From: Acidisarcina polymorpha | Lineage (GTDB): Bacteria; Acidobacteriota; Terriglobia; Terriglobales; Acidobacteriaceae | DNA: 64,000 bases | Assembly (NCBI RefSeq): GCF_003330725.1 | Contig: NZ_CP030840.1 | Span: 3,348,001 to 3,412,000 of the forward strand | Direction: 5' to 3' | Shown: positions 25,766-34,662 of the stretch, in pieces | How positions within the stretch are numbered: the first letter of the stretch is position 1 | Layout of the letters: each line of letters begins with the position of its first letter | Program-made: the position numbers and the translations under genes | The notes under the pieces: model-generated | The model's input: the letters and a program-made list of their open reading frames with translations, nothing else | What the model was told of the DNA's origin: nothing | The model's database searches: none

Positions 25766-27382
25766 TTAAAGGGCTGACGCGGGTCGGGTTTGATTTCGTG
25801 GCGGCAAGGGTCTTTCGGATCTCTCGCGATTACCTGCTGATGCAGCTATTGCTTCGAGCGACTGGCGTTCCGCAGCAACTCCCCAACGCGCCTGGGCGAG
25901 GCCGGCGGCGATCATGACCGCGGCGCCGAGGACATAACCGGAAAGTAACGGCCCCCGGGATTGGCCGCCGATGAGATGTCCAAAGATAAGTGGGCCGAAG
26001 AGGCCTCCGGCAAGCGTTCCAAAGGCGTAGAAAAGGGCAATACAAGATGCCCGGACTTCCTGCGGAAAGACTTCGCTGACGGTGAGATAAGCGGAACTGG
26101 CCGCCGACGAAGCGAAGAAGAACGTCAGCGCCCACCAGACTAATTGCGAGATCACGCTAAGTTTGCCCAGGTAGAAGAGCCAGCTGGACCCCAGAAGCGA
26201 GAGACCCGAGAAACAATAGGTGGCGGCGATCATTTGACGGCGGCCAATCGTATCGAAAAATCTTCCGAGAACGACCGGACCAAGAAAATTAGTGCAAGCA
26301 ATGGGAATGAAGCAGTAGCCGATCCGGGCCGTGTCCACACCGTAATAACGCAGCAGAACTAGAGCGAGCGAGAAAAAGACGGAGTTGTAAAAGAAGGCTT
26401 GCGCCGCCATGAGGCTAAAGCCCAGCAAAGCGCGACGCCGGTATGGGCCGGACAAGATACGGGCCAACTGGCGCAGGCTTGAAACCCGCTGAATTTGGAC
26501 TTGCGTCAGTGCGGATGGTAAGGGAGGCGTCTGAGAAGGAAACAGATTGCCTCGGCCTGCGGCAGACGTTGCCACTGAAGATTCGATCTCCGTAACTACC
26601 ACCTCTGCCTCCTGAAGCGCGCCGCGGCTCAGCAGCCAGCGCGGACTTTCCGGGATGTATCGCCGCATCACTATGACAACAATCCCCAGCGGCACGCCGG
26701 AGCAGAAGGCCAGCCGCCAACCGAGTGCGAGACCGAAGACCTTTGGCGACAGGAAAAGGATGGAGACCAGCGATCCGACGATAATGCCAAGCCAGAAGGT
26801 CGCGTTGATCCAGAGGTCGACGCGGCCCCGAAGCCGGGCGGGCACTAGCTCGTCGACAGCCGAGTTGATCGCTGCATATTCTCCACCGATCCCGGCGCCG
26901 GTAAGTACGCGGCAAATTGTGAAGCTGAGCAGATTCCAGGAAAGGCCGGTGGCAGCGGTCGCGCATAGATAGAGCAACAACGTTCCGCTGAAGAGTTTGC
27001 GCCTGCCGTAGCGATCGGCGAGATGGCCGAAGATGAGTGCACCGCCCACTGCTCCCGCCAGATAGAACGAGGAACTGAGACCCAGTTGCGAATCGCTCAG
27101 GGAAAGCGTCTGCGAACTCTTGAGCGCCCCGGCCAGCGATCCTCCCAGGCTGCCCTCAAGACCGTCGAGCAGCCAAGTGACTGCGAGCGCAGCGATCACG
27201 CGCTGGTGCCAGCGGCTCCATGGCAGGCGATCAAGCCGTGCAGGAATGTCGGATTCGATGACGTCGGATTCGATGACATCCGAGGTTGGGCTGGACGTCG
27301 TTTCGAGCCTCACGGACGGTATTTCTGCTAGTTGCTCGCCTCGCGCGTCAGGAGCCTTCATGAGCATTGCCCAGGGGAGCAT
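25766..27382 (-). CDS. MFS transporter (metabolite:proton symporter type)
   Basis: A 538-residue 12-helix major-facilitator carrier. Motif A is GHLADRYGRRKLFSG after helix 2, and helix 4/5 reads GAGIGGEYAAINSAVDELVPARLRGRVD, a pattern of sialic-acid/shikimate-type symporters. PESPRWLLSRG follows helix 6, before an extended cytoplasmic loop (about 280-330). The N-terminal 50 residues are polar and contain an exact repeat (ESDVIESD) from a 15-base tandem duplication. Start ATG at 27380-27382 chosen by convention; a nearby internal ATG is possible. A 15-base palindrome lies 40 bases upstream. Substrate unknown; no enzyme gene is tightly linked. Confidence 0.85.
   Translation of the reverse strand: MLPWAMLMKAPDARGEQLAEIPSVRLETTSSPTSDVIESDVIESDIPARLDRLPWSRWHQRVIAALAVTWLLDGLEGSLGGSLAGALKSSQTLSLSDSQLGLSSSFYLAGAVGGALIFGHLADRYGRRKLFSGTLLLYLCATAATGLSWNLLSFTICRVLTGAGIGGEYAAINSAVDELVPARLRGRVDLWINATFWLGIIVGSLVSILFLSPKVFGLALGWRLAFCSGVPLGIVVIVMRRYIPESPRWLLSRGALQEAEVVVTEIESSVATSAAGRGNLFPSQTPPLPSALTQVQIQRVSSLRQLARILSGPYRRRALLGFSLMAAQAFFYNSVFFSLALVLLRYYGVDTARIGYCFIPIACTNFLGPVVLGRFFDTIGRRQMIAATYCFSGLSLLGSSWLFYLGKLSVISQLVWWALTFFFASSAASSAYLTVSEVFPQEVRASCIALFYAFGTLAGGLFGPLIFGHLIGGQSRGPLLSGYVLGAAVMIAAGLAQARWGVAAERQSLEAIAASAGNRERSERPLPPRNQTRPASAL
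27248..27277. repeat. 15-base tandem duplication inside an MFS gene
   Basis: GTCGGATTCGATGAC is present twice head to tail (27248-27262 and 27263-27277) within the 5' part of the MFS gene. It adds five residues to the polar N-terminus without changing the frame, so it is probably a recent slippage event in a tolerant region. Confidence 0.9.
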
Positions 27383-27421
27383 CTTGAAGATGTCGACACG
27401 GAGCTCTGCTCGCAGAAGCGC

Positions 27422-27436
27422 TTTAACTTTGTTAAA
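27422..27436. promoter_or_regulatory. Palindrome TTTAAC-TTT-GTTAAA upstream of MFS gene
   Basis: A perfect inverted repeat with a 3-base spacer, 40-54 bases upstream of the minus-strand MFS start. Its size and position suit a dimeric repressor site, but no regulator gene is adjacent. The gap up to the Gfo/Idh gene (27383-27584) contains nothing else that I can identify. Confidence 0.4.
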
Positions 27437-27584
27437 AGGCCGCTTAACTCAAATGCATCGCCGCCGTCGACCTTGCTTGCATTGCCAGTCCGCATCAATG
27501 TGGCTCGCTCCTTTGCTCCTCGCCATCTGATGCCTAAGCGGGCTGTCACGGCGGCCGCTCAATCAAGTCGAACCCTCAAGCGCA

Positions 27585-28859
27585 TTAAGTAAATTGGCTC
27601 ATATCAATCTTCAGGGAGTACTTTTCACCATGCTCCAATTGTTCATCCCAAGTGACTTCGCGCCCGGTTTCGGCAGCCATACGGCCCAACATGCAGCTGA
27701 GCGCGCTTTGGACGCCATCGGCGGTCTGGTTGTGGAATTTGCTGTCGGTGATGCTGGCGATAAAGCTCTTGTCTTTTTCGCTATCAGCATGGGCAAGATT
27801 GTCGCTGAAGGCTCCGTTGGCGGCGAAGGTCGCGGGCTGGCTGCCCGAGCTTGGGGCACTGGGGTCCGACCATGTCCAGGCATTTTCGCCGACGATACGC
27901 ACCGCCCCCGAATAGGGCGCCTCGGCGATGCCGGTGGCCCCGAAGATGCTTTCAGAAACATCAAAAAAACCGTTGTTACCGAACTGGGTCGAGGAGAAGC
28001 TGACGCGTACATCGCCGGGATAGGTGTAGATCACCTCGTAGTTGTCCCAGGTATCCCCGGCATGAGTGATGATGTTGCGGCCGCCGCGTGCGACGGCTTT
28101 CGTCGGGTGGGCCTGAAGAATCAAGTTGCAGAGGTCGATGACGTGGATGTTTTGCTCGACCAGGATGTTACCGGAGAGAACACGATCCCACAGCCAATTG
28201 CGCAACCGCAACTCGTCGGCGGACATTGGCGGCCGCTCCGGATACTTAGAGGCGGGAGCATTGTAATGGGCGGCTACCGAGCCAATCTTGCCAATGTGCC
28301 CGGCATGTATGCGGCGAATGATCTCGGCGATCGGTGGCGCGCTGCGCACCTGAAATCCCACGTCCAGACTGAGGCGGCCTTCGGCGCGTTTGCCAATCTC
28401 CAGCGCTTGTTTGGCTTGGGCTACATCGACTCCCAATGGTTTCTCGCAATAGACATGCTTGCCGGCGGCAACGACCGCCTCGAGATGTTGGACGTGAAAC
28501 CATGGTGGCGTCGAGATCTGGATGGCATCGACGCCGGATGCGGCGGCCAGTTCCTCGAAAGCCTTGTATCCGCGGAACATTAGCTTGGTGTCTACAGGAG
28601 GTATGCCCAGCGAACGGTTCACGTCGTCGAAGTGGGCTTTGCCTTTGGCGAGCTGATCGGGGAAGATATCGGCGAGCGCGACGATGCGGGCCGTAGTGTT
28701 CTTGGCGAACGAGGTTGCGACAGTCGTGCCCCGATTGCCGCATCCGAGGAGGCCCAAACGGACAGCGGAGTTTGCTTCATAGCCAAACGCGGTACGGGAT
28801 TTAAGCAGCAGGAGACTGGATGCGCTGGTAGCGCCACTAATGAATTCTCTTCTATCCAT
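27585..28859 (-). CDS. Exported Gfo/Idh/MocA-family oxidoreductase
   Basis: A 424-residue NAD(P)-dependent sugar oxidoreductase. The N-terminus MDRREFISGATSASS carries a twin-arginine-type export motif (RREFISG) and a hydrophobic stretch; the mature domain begins near residue 30. The Rossmann motif GLLGCGNRG is at 36-44, and YCEKPLGVD supplies the conserved EKP lysine near 138-142. Its length and tail fit secreted Gfo/Idh/MocA proteins common in Acidobacteria and Planctomycetes. Immediately downstream at 28893-29870 on the same strand is a TIM-barrel isomerase with a Tat signal, so the two may act together on an exported sugar. Substrate unknown. Confidence 0.9.
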   Translation of the reverse strand: MDRREFISGATSASSLLLLKSRTAFGYEANSAVRLGLLGCGNRGTTVATSFAKNTTARIVALADIFPDQLAKGKAHFDDVNRSLGIPPVDTKLMFRGYKAFEELAAASGVDAIQISTPPWFHVQHLEAVVAAGKHVYCEKPLGVDVAQAKQALEIGKRAEGRLSLDVGFQVRSAPPIAEIIRRIHAGHIGKIGSVAAHYNAPASKYPERPPMSADELRLRNWLWDRVLSGNILVEQNIHVIDLCNLILQAHPTKAVARGGRNIITHAGDTWDNYEVIYTYPGDVRVSFSSTQFGNNGFFDVSESIFGATGIAEAPYSGAVRIVGENAWTWSDPSAPSSGSQPATFAANGAFSDNLAHADSEKDKSFIASITDSKFHNQTADGVQSALSCMLGRMAAETGREVTWDEQLEHGEKYSLKIDMSQFT

Positions 28860-28892
28860 GGGAGACTCTCTCTCGTCGGTGTCGATTTGTGC

Positions 28893-29870
28893 TCAGGCAG
28901 GCTGCTGGATTTTGGCTAGGATCGCTTCGAGGTAAAGCTTCTCTTGCTTCACGTCTTCAATCTGCTGTGGGCCGGAGGTCTCCCGTTCGATGGTGACCGC
29001 ACCGGTATAACCCAGCTTATGAAGTTTGGCGAATACTTGGGTAAAGTCGACGATGCCGGACCCGATCAGGACTTCTTCCCCTAGCTTCATGGGGTCGGTC
29101 GGCCACTTGCCATCTTTCGCATGAATACTCTTCACGTAGGGGCCAATGATGTCCAGGGCGTCGACCGGGTTTGCTTTGCCGTAGAGGATCAGATTGGCGG
29201 TATCGAGCCCGACACCGAGGTTGGGCTGATCGACATCCTTAATTGCCCGGAACATGGTGGTAGGAGTCTCCTGGCCGGTCTCCATCAGAAATTCCTGGCC
29301 ATTCCCGGCACAATGCTTGGCCAGCTCGCGGATGGCGAGGACGGTCGGTTCGTAGAGAGGGTCGCGGGGGTTTTCCGGAATAAAACCGCAGTGCGTTTGC
29401 AGATGGGGAATGCCAAGCTGCCTGGCAAAATCAGAGGTCTGCTTGAGAGCGTCAATACGGGCAGCGCGGCTGGAAGGTGGCACGATGCCGATGGTTGAGG
29501 GGCCACCGAGAAAGTCCCACTCGAGCTTGCCGGGGCCGACCACTTCGGCGCTGGTCGCGACGAGCTGATACTTGTCGAGCAGGCCAAGAATCTGGCTGAC
29601 TACCGCGGGAGAAAACTTCCCAATATAGCCGTCGAGCGAGAGGAAACAGTTGGAGAAGCCCATTTCCTTGACCCGCGAGAAGACAGCCTCCGGGCCCTCC
29701 GCCGGCTTGACCAACAGGCCGAGTGCCATCGGGGGAAGTGCTCGCTGCTGGCTCGCGGCGGGGGAAGTCCCCGCTGCCTGTGGATTGGAGGAAGCCGCTA
29801 CTACGCTGGGCTTCCATGCCTGAGCTGCAATCATTGTCGCCGTGCCGGCGAGGAAGTGTCGTCTTTGCAT
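28893..29870 (-). CDS. Tat-exported sugar isomerase/epimerase (AP2EC-like TIM barrel)
   Basis: A 325-residue xylose-isomerase-like TIM-barrel protein. The start is the ATG at 29868-29870, preceded by AGGGG; a longer upstream frame exists but lacks both a ribosome site and the export signal. MQRRHFLAGTATMIAAQAW is a twin-arginine leader. Family blocks include THCGFIPENPRDP, GVGLDTANLILYGKANP and SIHAKDGKWP, which hold the metal-binding Glu, Asp and His residues expected of the family. It is first in the unit followed by the Gfo/Idh/MocA oxidoreductase (33 bases apart), a common pairing for sugar interconversion. Substrate unknown. Confidence 0.88.
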   Translation of the reverse strand: MQRRHFLAGTATMIAAQAWKPSVVAASSNPQAAGTSPAASQQRALPPMALGLLVKPAEGPEAVFSRVKEMGFSNCFLSLDGYIGKFSPAVVSQILGLLDKYQLVATSAEVVGPGKLEWDFLGGPSTIGIVPPSSRAARIDALKQTSDFARQLGIPHLQTHCGFIPENPRDPLYEPTVLAIRELAKHCAGNGQEFLMETGQETPTTMFRAIKDVDQPNLGVGLDTANLILYGKANPVDALDIIGPYVKSIHAKDGKWPTDPMKLGEEVLIGSGIVDFTQVFAKLHKLGYTGAVTIERETSGPQQIEDVKQEKLYLEAILAKIQQPA

Positions 29871-30077
29871 TCGTCCCCTCTGACTCCTGAGAGTGTAACT
29901 GATGTGTCTCGCGAGGAAGTTGTTACCGATCATACAGAGGAGTTGTCGTTTCATTCTCGAGATCCGGGTCAGGCAGCAGAAGCCAACGGGCGGGGCGACA
30001 TGGTAATTTTTGACTGACACGAACCCCAATTCCGCTGTAGTCTCAGCTTTGAACCCTCAACTGAAAGAGCCTACTCC

Positions 30078-30860
30078 TTGGCGCGACCGCTTTACACCGC
30101 GAGACTCGACCGCAAAGATTGCCTGTCCGAACCGGCCCAGTGCTTCCATCTGGAGTTCAGTATCGATGAACTGCCGGAGTTCGATTTCGTGTCGGGACAG
30201 TTCGTTTCGATGGTAGCCGACGATCCTGCCGGCAAGACCCAGACGCGGGCCTACTCGATCGCCTCGGCTCCGAGGCGGAATGAGTTCGACCTCTGTGTGA
30301 ACCGGGTCGAAGGCGGATTTTTTTCGAACCTGCTCTGTGATCTTGAAGCTGGCGAGACGATTAGGTTCCATGGCCCTCATGGGCTGTTCCTGCTTCGCCA
30401 ACCGCTGACCGATTCTATCTTGATTGCCACCGGAACCGGGATTGCCCCGATGCGCGGCTTCGCGGAGGCGCTGTTTCCAGCGAATGGCGAAGACCGAAGC
30501 CATGGCCGCGATATCTGGCTGGTCTATGGAACACGCTACCCGACCGAAATCTACTATCAGCAGTACTTCGAGAAGCTTGCTGCGGAGCGCCATAACTTCC
30601 ACTATGTCGCCACCTTGAGTCGTCCACAAGAGGACTGGTCAGGGGGGCGCGGGTATGTTCAAGAGTTTGTCGCTCAAATCGCTTCGGAGCACGCCGCCCG
30701 AAGCCACGCCTCCGTCGAACCTACAGCGGCCGAAGGCGGATCGGGCTTCAATATTCACGCGTACATTTGCGGACTGAACGAGATGGTTTCCGCCAATCGC
30801 GACCGGCTGATGCAACTAGGCTGGCAGCGCAAGCAGATTGTCTTTGAGCGCTACGACTGA
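30078..30860 (+). CDS. Ferredoxin-NADP+ reductase-like flavoprotein
   Basis: A 260-residue FAD/NAD(P)-binding reductase. The FAD domain shows FVSGQFVSMVAD and TRAYSIAS, the RxYS FAD-phosphate motif. The NAD domain shows GTGIAPMRGF and VYGTRYPTEIYY, and a C-terminal YICGLNEMV, the typical CGxxxM pattern. The only reasonable start is TTG at 30078, preceded by GAAAGAG. No ferredoxin or iron-sulphur domain is fused to it and none is adjacent. It probably passes electrons between NAD(P)H and a ferredoxin- or oxygenase-type partner encoded elsewhere. Confidence 0.85.
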   Translation: MARPLYTARLDRKDCLSEPAQCFHLEFSIDELPEFDFVSGQFVSMVADDPAGKTQTRAYSIASAPRRNEFDLCVNRVEGGFFSNLLCDLEAGETIRFHGPHGLFLLRQPLTDSILIATGTGIAPMRGFAEALFPANGEDRSHGRDIWLVYGTRYPTEIYYQQYFEKLAAERHNFHYVATLSRPQEDWSGGRGYVQEFVAQIASEHAARSHASVEPTAAEGGSGFNIHAYICGLNEMVSANRDRLMQLGWQRKQIVFERYD

Positions 30861-30953
30861 TGGAACATCACCACGATCAGAGCGGTACGTCGTGAAACGG
30901 AATCAGTATGCCGTGAAGGGCAGTACTAGCCCAAGCTGCTTCCTGGCTGGAGT

Positions 30954-31994
30954 TCAAGGCTGCGCATAGTAGCCCTCGCGAGTCCGGGCGGTAAGACCAG
31001 GCTTGGCGACATGCACTTCGATGTGATGATATTCGTCGGCCCGTTCGGCTGGTAAGGCATCGAACGACACCTCATAGTAATTTTTCGTATCGGCAAGACA
31101 CTGCTGCAACATCCCTGCAATGTCGGTGGAGTTGATCGCCACGCCCCCCGTTTGAGTGGCCAGTACTTGCAGGCTGAGGTCTGCAATTTGAGTCTGGCTC
31201 GACTTGCTGACGCCTTTGACATACTGCTGATAGTAGAAGGTGCGTCCTACTCCTTCGGTGGCCCCGAGCGGGTTGACGGCGTAGAGGGTGATGTTCGCCA
31301 ACCGCAACTGCGTTGACAGGTCGACGATCGTAGAGAAGAGCTGCTGCTGTTGTTTGTTGTCGAGCTGGATGCCGGGCCCTGAAAGAAGCGGCCATCCCGG
31401 GGAGGCCCAGAGAACGATCTTCCTGCCTGGGCGGCTCGCCTCCTGCGCGGCAAGCATGCGGAGCGTGCGAAGTGAGATCTGAAAGCGCTCGTCGGCTCCA
31501 TACACTCCGGCGGATTGACGAATGCTGCGCAGGCCTACGGCAAACTTCTCAAGAGACTCATTCATTGCTTTGCCGTCCTGAGAAAATCCCTCCTGGATCT
31601 GTGTGCCGTTATCGGACATGATTGCAAGCGCCGTTGGATACTGCAATTGACCATCGTTCGCGAGCAGGAAAGTCTTCAGCTCTCCACGCTCGTAGGCGAT
31701 CTCCTGGTAGGAGGTGTTCACAGCATCGATGACCAGGATGACGCTGATAGGAGCTTGGCCGCCTGCGACTTCCTTAAACGAAGTGACTGGTTGGGCGACC
31801 TTGTTGTCGAGGATCGTAAAGTCCTGTTGCTGTAGGCCAGTGACCGCCGGTCCGGACTTCGGGGTCACTACGACATCGAGGTTGATGCGGGGAGTGGCGG
31901 TTTTGTGAGGTGAAGCGATTTCCTGGGTGAGAGCAGCCGACGAATACAGCCCGATGCACAAGTAGAGAAGGACGAGAGATTTGCCGTTCGACAT
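30954..31994 (-). CDS. Secreted VWFA-related protein (acidobacterial TIGR03436 type)
   Basis: A 346-residue secreted protein. A signal peptide runs from MSNGKSLVLLYLCIGL to about residue 26. The characteristic N-terminal block VTGLQQQDFTILDNKVAQPV and FKEV is the start of the VWFA-related domain family abundant in Acidobacteria. The von Willebrand fold follows with a MIDAS-like IDAVNTSYQEI, where DxSxS is partly replaced (DAVNTS), and later NPLGATEGVG. The start used, ATG 31992-31994, is five codons downstream of another in-frame ATG. Proposed role: extracytoplasmic binding or adhesion; biological function unknown. It is downstream of the dehydratase operon by 163 bases and probably separate. 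Confidence 0.82.
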   Translation of the reverse strand: MSNGKSLVLLYLCIGLYSSAALTQEIASPHKTATPRINLDVVVTPKSGPAVTGLQQQDFTILDNKVAQPVTSFKEVAGGQAPISVILVIDAVNTSYQEIAYERGELKTFLLANDGQLQYPTALAIMSDNGTQIQEGFSQDGKAMNESLEKFAVGLRSIRQSAGVYGADERFQISLRTLRMLAAQEASRPGRKIVLWASPGWPLLSGPGIQLDNKQQQQLFSTIVDLSTQLRLANITLYAVNPLGATEGVGRTFYYQQYVKGVSKSSQTQIADLSLQVLATQTGGVAINSTDIAGMLQQCLADTKNYYEVSFDALPAERADEYHHIEVHVAKPGLTARTREGYYAQP

Positions 31995-32157
31995 GAATTG
32001 CCCTCTCATGAGCGCTTTGCCTTAAATTTCGGCGATCCGCTCGTAGCCTTCGAGATAGACGTTGTCCGAACCGGGCAAGTTGCCCCAATCGGGAGTTTCG
32101 GATCCCCAAGCAGCCAGATGAAAACAATCTGTTTCCCCGGACCGTAGCAGCCAGCGT

Positions 32158-33330
32158 TTATCCAATCACCGTAAATTGCTTCAGAGATTCTTCATTCACG
32201 GTGAGACCGAGCCCCGGTTTGTGCTCATCCAAGTCGATATAACCATCGACTGGCAGCGGCTCTCCGTCGAAGATGTACCAGAAGAGTTCATTGCCCACTT
32301 CGACATCCACCTTAGGGAAGAATTCCGCGATCGGCGAATTTAAGCTTGCCATGACTACGTGGTAATTATGCATTTGCCCGGCATGCGGCACTACGGGGAC
32401 TTGGAAGGATTCGGCCAAGGCTGAAATTTTGCGCGCCTGACTGATGCCTCCGACCCGGTTTGTATCGAATTGGATGTAGTCCACCGCATTGTTCTCAAGG
32501 AGTTCGCGAAAGCCAAAGACTGTGAACTCATGCTCGCCACCAGCGATAGGAACGCGGCCATGGCTTTTCAACTCTCTATAGCCTCGGGTGTCATCAGGAA
32601 TGACCGGCTCTTCAAGCCAGCGAAGGTGAAAGGGCTCAATGAGGGGCAGCATCCGTTTCGCATAATCGAGCGTCCAGCCCATGTAAGCGTCCGCCATGAG
32701 GTCGACTTCATTACCTATCACCTCCCGTACCGCCCGCAGCAGTTCGACATTTTTTTGCATACCCATGGCGCCATCGATTGGTCCCCAGCCAAAACGAAGC
32801 TTCATGGCTTGATAGCCTTCGTCCTTGTACTTCTGCGCCTCCTTGCGAAGTTCGGGAAGAGGCATAGCATAGAGCCAGCTGGCGTAGACGGGTATCTTGT
32901 CCTTGGTTTGCCCTCCCAGCAGGCGGAAGACAGGCTGCCTGGCGTCCTTGCCGAGCAGATCCCACAGCGCGATATCGATAGCAGAAATTCCCGCCATGGC
33001 GACGCCCTTTCGCCCAAAGGCCATAGTGCGGCGATACATCTGCTGCCAAAGATATTCAGTGTCCCAAGGATCGGCTCCAATCAAGAGAGGCTCCAGATAA
33101 GTGTCGATCAGGGTTTTCGTTACTAGAGGAGAGAGTGCCGCATTTCCCAAGCCGACCAGCCCGTTGTCGGTAAAGATCTCAACCAGCACCCAGCCATGGA
33201 AGGCAAAGTTGGCCATCGATGGCTGCCGAAAGGCGATCAGATCGAGGGGATTTGTGCAGAAATGAGGCGGCAAAGGCAGAGTCTCACCTTGCCACTGCAC
33301 AACCCGAGTGCGCACTTCGGTTATTTTCAT
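32158..33330 (-). CDS. Enolase-superfamily sugar-acid dehydratase (RhmD-like)
   Basis: A 390-residue protein of the mandelate racemase/muconate lactonizing group, predicted to dehydrate a sugar acid to a 2-keto-3-deoxy acid. Candidate metal ligands are Asp214 (DAYMGW), Glu240 (LEEP) and Glu266 (GGEHEF). His316 in PHAGQMHNY matches the catalytic base of L-rhamnonate dehydratases, and His23 in PPHF resembles the extra histidine of that family; Lys177 lies in MKLRFGWGP. It is the third gene of a tight operon with an ACS-type carrier (9-base gap) and a lactonase lipoprotein, fitting a lactone-acid-keto acid route. L-rhamnonate, L-galactonate or a related acid are possible substrates; the exact one is not resolvable. 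Confidence 0.82.
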   Translation of the reverse strand: MKITEVRTRVVQWQGETLPLPPHFCTNPLDLIAFRQPSMANFAFHGWVLVEIFTDNGLVGLGNAALSPLVTKTLIDTYLEPLLIGADPWDTEYLWQQMYRRTMAFGRKGVAMAGISAIDIALWDLLGKDARQPVFRLLGGQTKDKIPVYASWLYAMPLPELRKEAQKYKDEGYQAMKLRFGWGPIDGAMGMQKNVELLRAVREVIGNEVDLMADAYMGWTLDYAKRMLPLIEPFHLRWLEEPVIPDDTRGYRELKSHGRVPIAGGEHEFTVFGFRELLENNAVDYIQFDTNRVGGISQARKISALAESFQVPVVPHAGQMHNYHVVMASLNSPIAEFFPKVDVEVGNELFWYIFDGEPLPVDGYIDLDEHKPGLGLTVNEESLKQFTVIG

Positions 33331-33339
33331 GCGTGGCTC

Positions 33340-34638
33340 TCAATTTCCCGGCATGCTTCGTAGCTTTTGGTTCAAGGGGCGGAGAAAAAGGATGATTCCG
33401 CCGGACAGAATAAGTGATATCGACATGAGCAGAAAGCCGGCACGGGAGTTACCAGTCAAAGCCTGCAGCAGTCCGACGACCCAGGAACCCACGAAGGCGC
33501 CTAAAGCGCCACAGCAATTGACCAGGGCAAGTACCTCTCCAACCACATTCCTGGGGAGCGTCTCTGGAATGATCGCCCAAAAAGGGCCGTAGGGCGCATA
33601 CATGCAGCCGCCGGCAAGGATCAGAAAACCATAGGCCCACCAAAAACTGTGCGCGGCGGTCAGGTAGGAGCCGAGCAGCGCGATCCCCGACAGCACCAGG
33701 AATGGCCAGACGAAGCGCTTCCGGCTTAGAGTGCGATCGGAAGCATACGATACCACCAGCATGAGGATGATCGCCAGTAAGTAGGGAACGGCGCTGAGCA
33801 AGCCAACTGTCTCGATGCCTTGAGACATCCCGGCATGGATGATCGTCGGCAGCCACAATACGAAGCCGTACAGGCCGACGCTCCAGCAGAAAAATTGCAG
33901 GCACAACAGCAACACGCTGGGTTTGCGCAAGGCTGCTCCGAGGTTGGAAGTCAGCGGAATTGCCCGCTGCTCCAGCGCCAGTTCCCGCGTGAGCTGGCTG
34001 CAGCTGTCTGGGCTCAACCAGGAGACCTGCTCCGGACGATCGCGGGCCACGAGCAGCCAGACAAAAGCCCACACGACCGACGGAAGTCCTTCAATGACAA
34101 AGGCCATCTGCCAGCCTACGGCCTTGATTAAGTATCCAGTAGCAGCAGACATCCACAGGACGGTGATGGGGTTGCCAAGGATGAGGATGGTGTTGGCGCG
34201 AGAACGCTCTGCGCGGCTAAACCAATTCGTGAGGAGGATCAGCATGGCGGGAAAGATCAGGCTTTCGGCCACGCCTAGAAGCAGGCGATCCAAGGCAAGC
34301 AGCCAGAACTCGCGGATGACTCCGGTCAACGCCGCCAGCAAGCCCCAGGCAATCAGTGAATAGAAGACGAGCCGGGTGACGCTTCTGCGCCGCGCGTAGG
34401 CCGCGCCCGGCACCTGAAATAAGAAATATCCCAGAAAGAAGAGCGAGCCCAGAAAGGCCGATCGGGAATTACTGATATTGAGCGTCTTGGCCAGCCCGGC
34501 CGCGGCTCCAAACCCGTAATTTGCGCGGTCGAGATAGGCAAGACTGTAAGTGACGAAAACGGCGGGCAACAGGTAGAACCACCGCCGCCGCAGCTGTCTG
34601 TGGACCAGCTCCGTGTTTTCCACCTGCCGATCCAGCAC
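33340..34638 (-). CDS. MFS transporter, anion:cation symporter (ACS) family
   Basis: A 432-residue 12-helix carrier typical of the ACS family, which imports organic and sugar acids. Helix 1 has LAYLDRANYGFGA and helix 4 GVAESLIFPAMLILLTNWFSRAERSRAN, both hallmark regions. The start is a GTG at 34636-34638 with no clear ribosome site, so a start a few codons in is possible. It lies 24 bases after the lactonase gene and 9 before the dehydratase, forming a compact import and catabolism operon for one sugar acid. Confidence 0.9.
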   Translation of the reverse strand: MLDRQVENTELVHRQLRRRWFYLLPAVFVTYSLAYLDRANYGFGAAAGLAKTLNISNSRSAFLGSLFFLGYFLFQVPGAAYARRRSVTRLVFYSLIAWGLLAALTGVIREFWLLALDRLLLGVAESLIFPAMLILLTNWFSRAERSRANTILILGNPITVLWMSAATGYLIKAVGWQMAFVIEGLPSVVWAFVWLLVARDRPEQVSWLSPDSCSQLTRELALEQRAIPLTSNLGAALRKPSVLLLCLQFFCWSVGLYGFVLWLPTIIHAGMSQGIETVGLLSAVPYLLAIILMLVVSYASDRTLSRKRFVWPFLVLSGIALLGSYLTAAHSFWWAYGFLILAGGCMYAPYGPFWAIIPETLPRNVVGEVLALVNCCGALGAFVGSWVVGLLQALTGNSRAGFLLMSISLILSGGIILFLRPLNQKLRSMPGN

Positions 34639-34662
34639 ACAAGAGTTATAGCAGCTTTTTGG

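Noticed and set aside
27594-28583. Plus-strand open frame opposite the Gfo/Idh/MocA gene
   Set aside because: Shadow frame; the minus strand carries the full oxidoreductase with its Rossmann motif.
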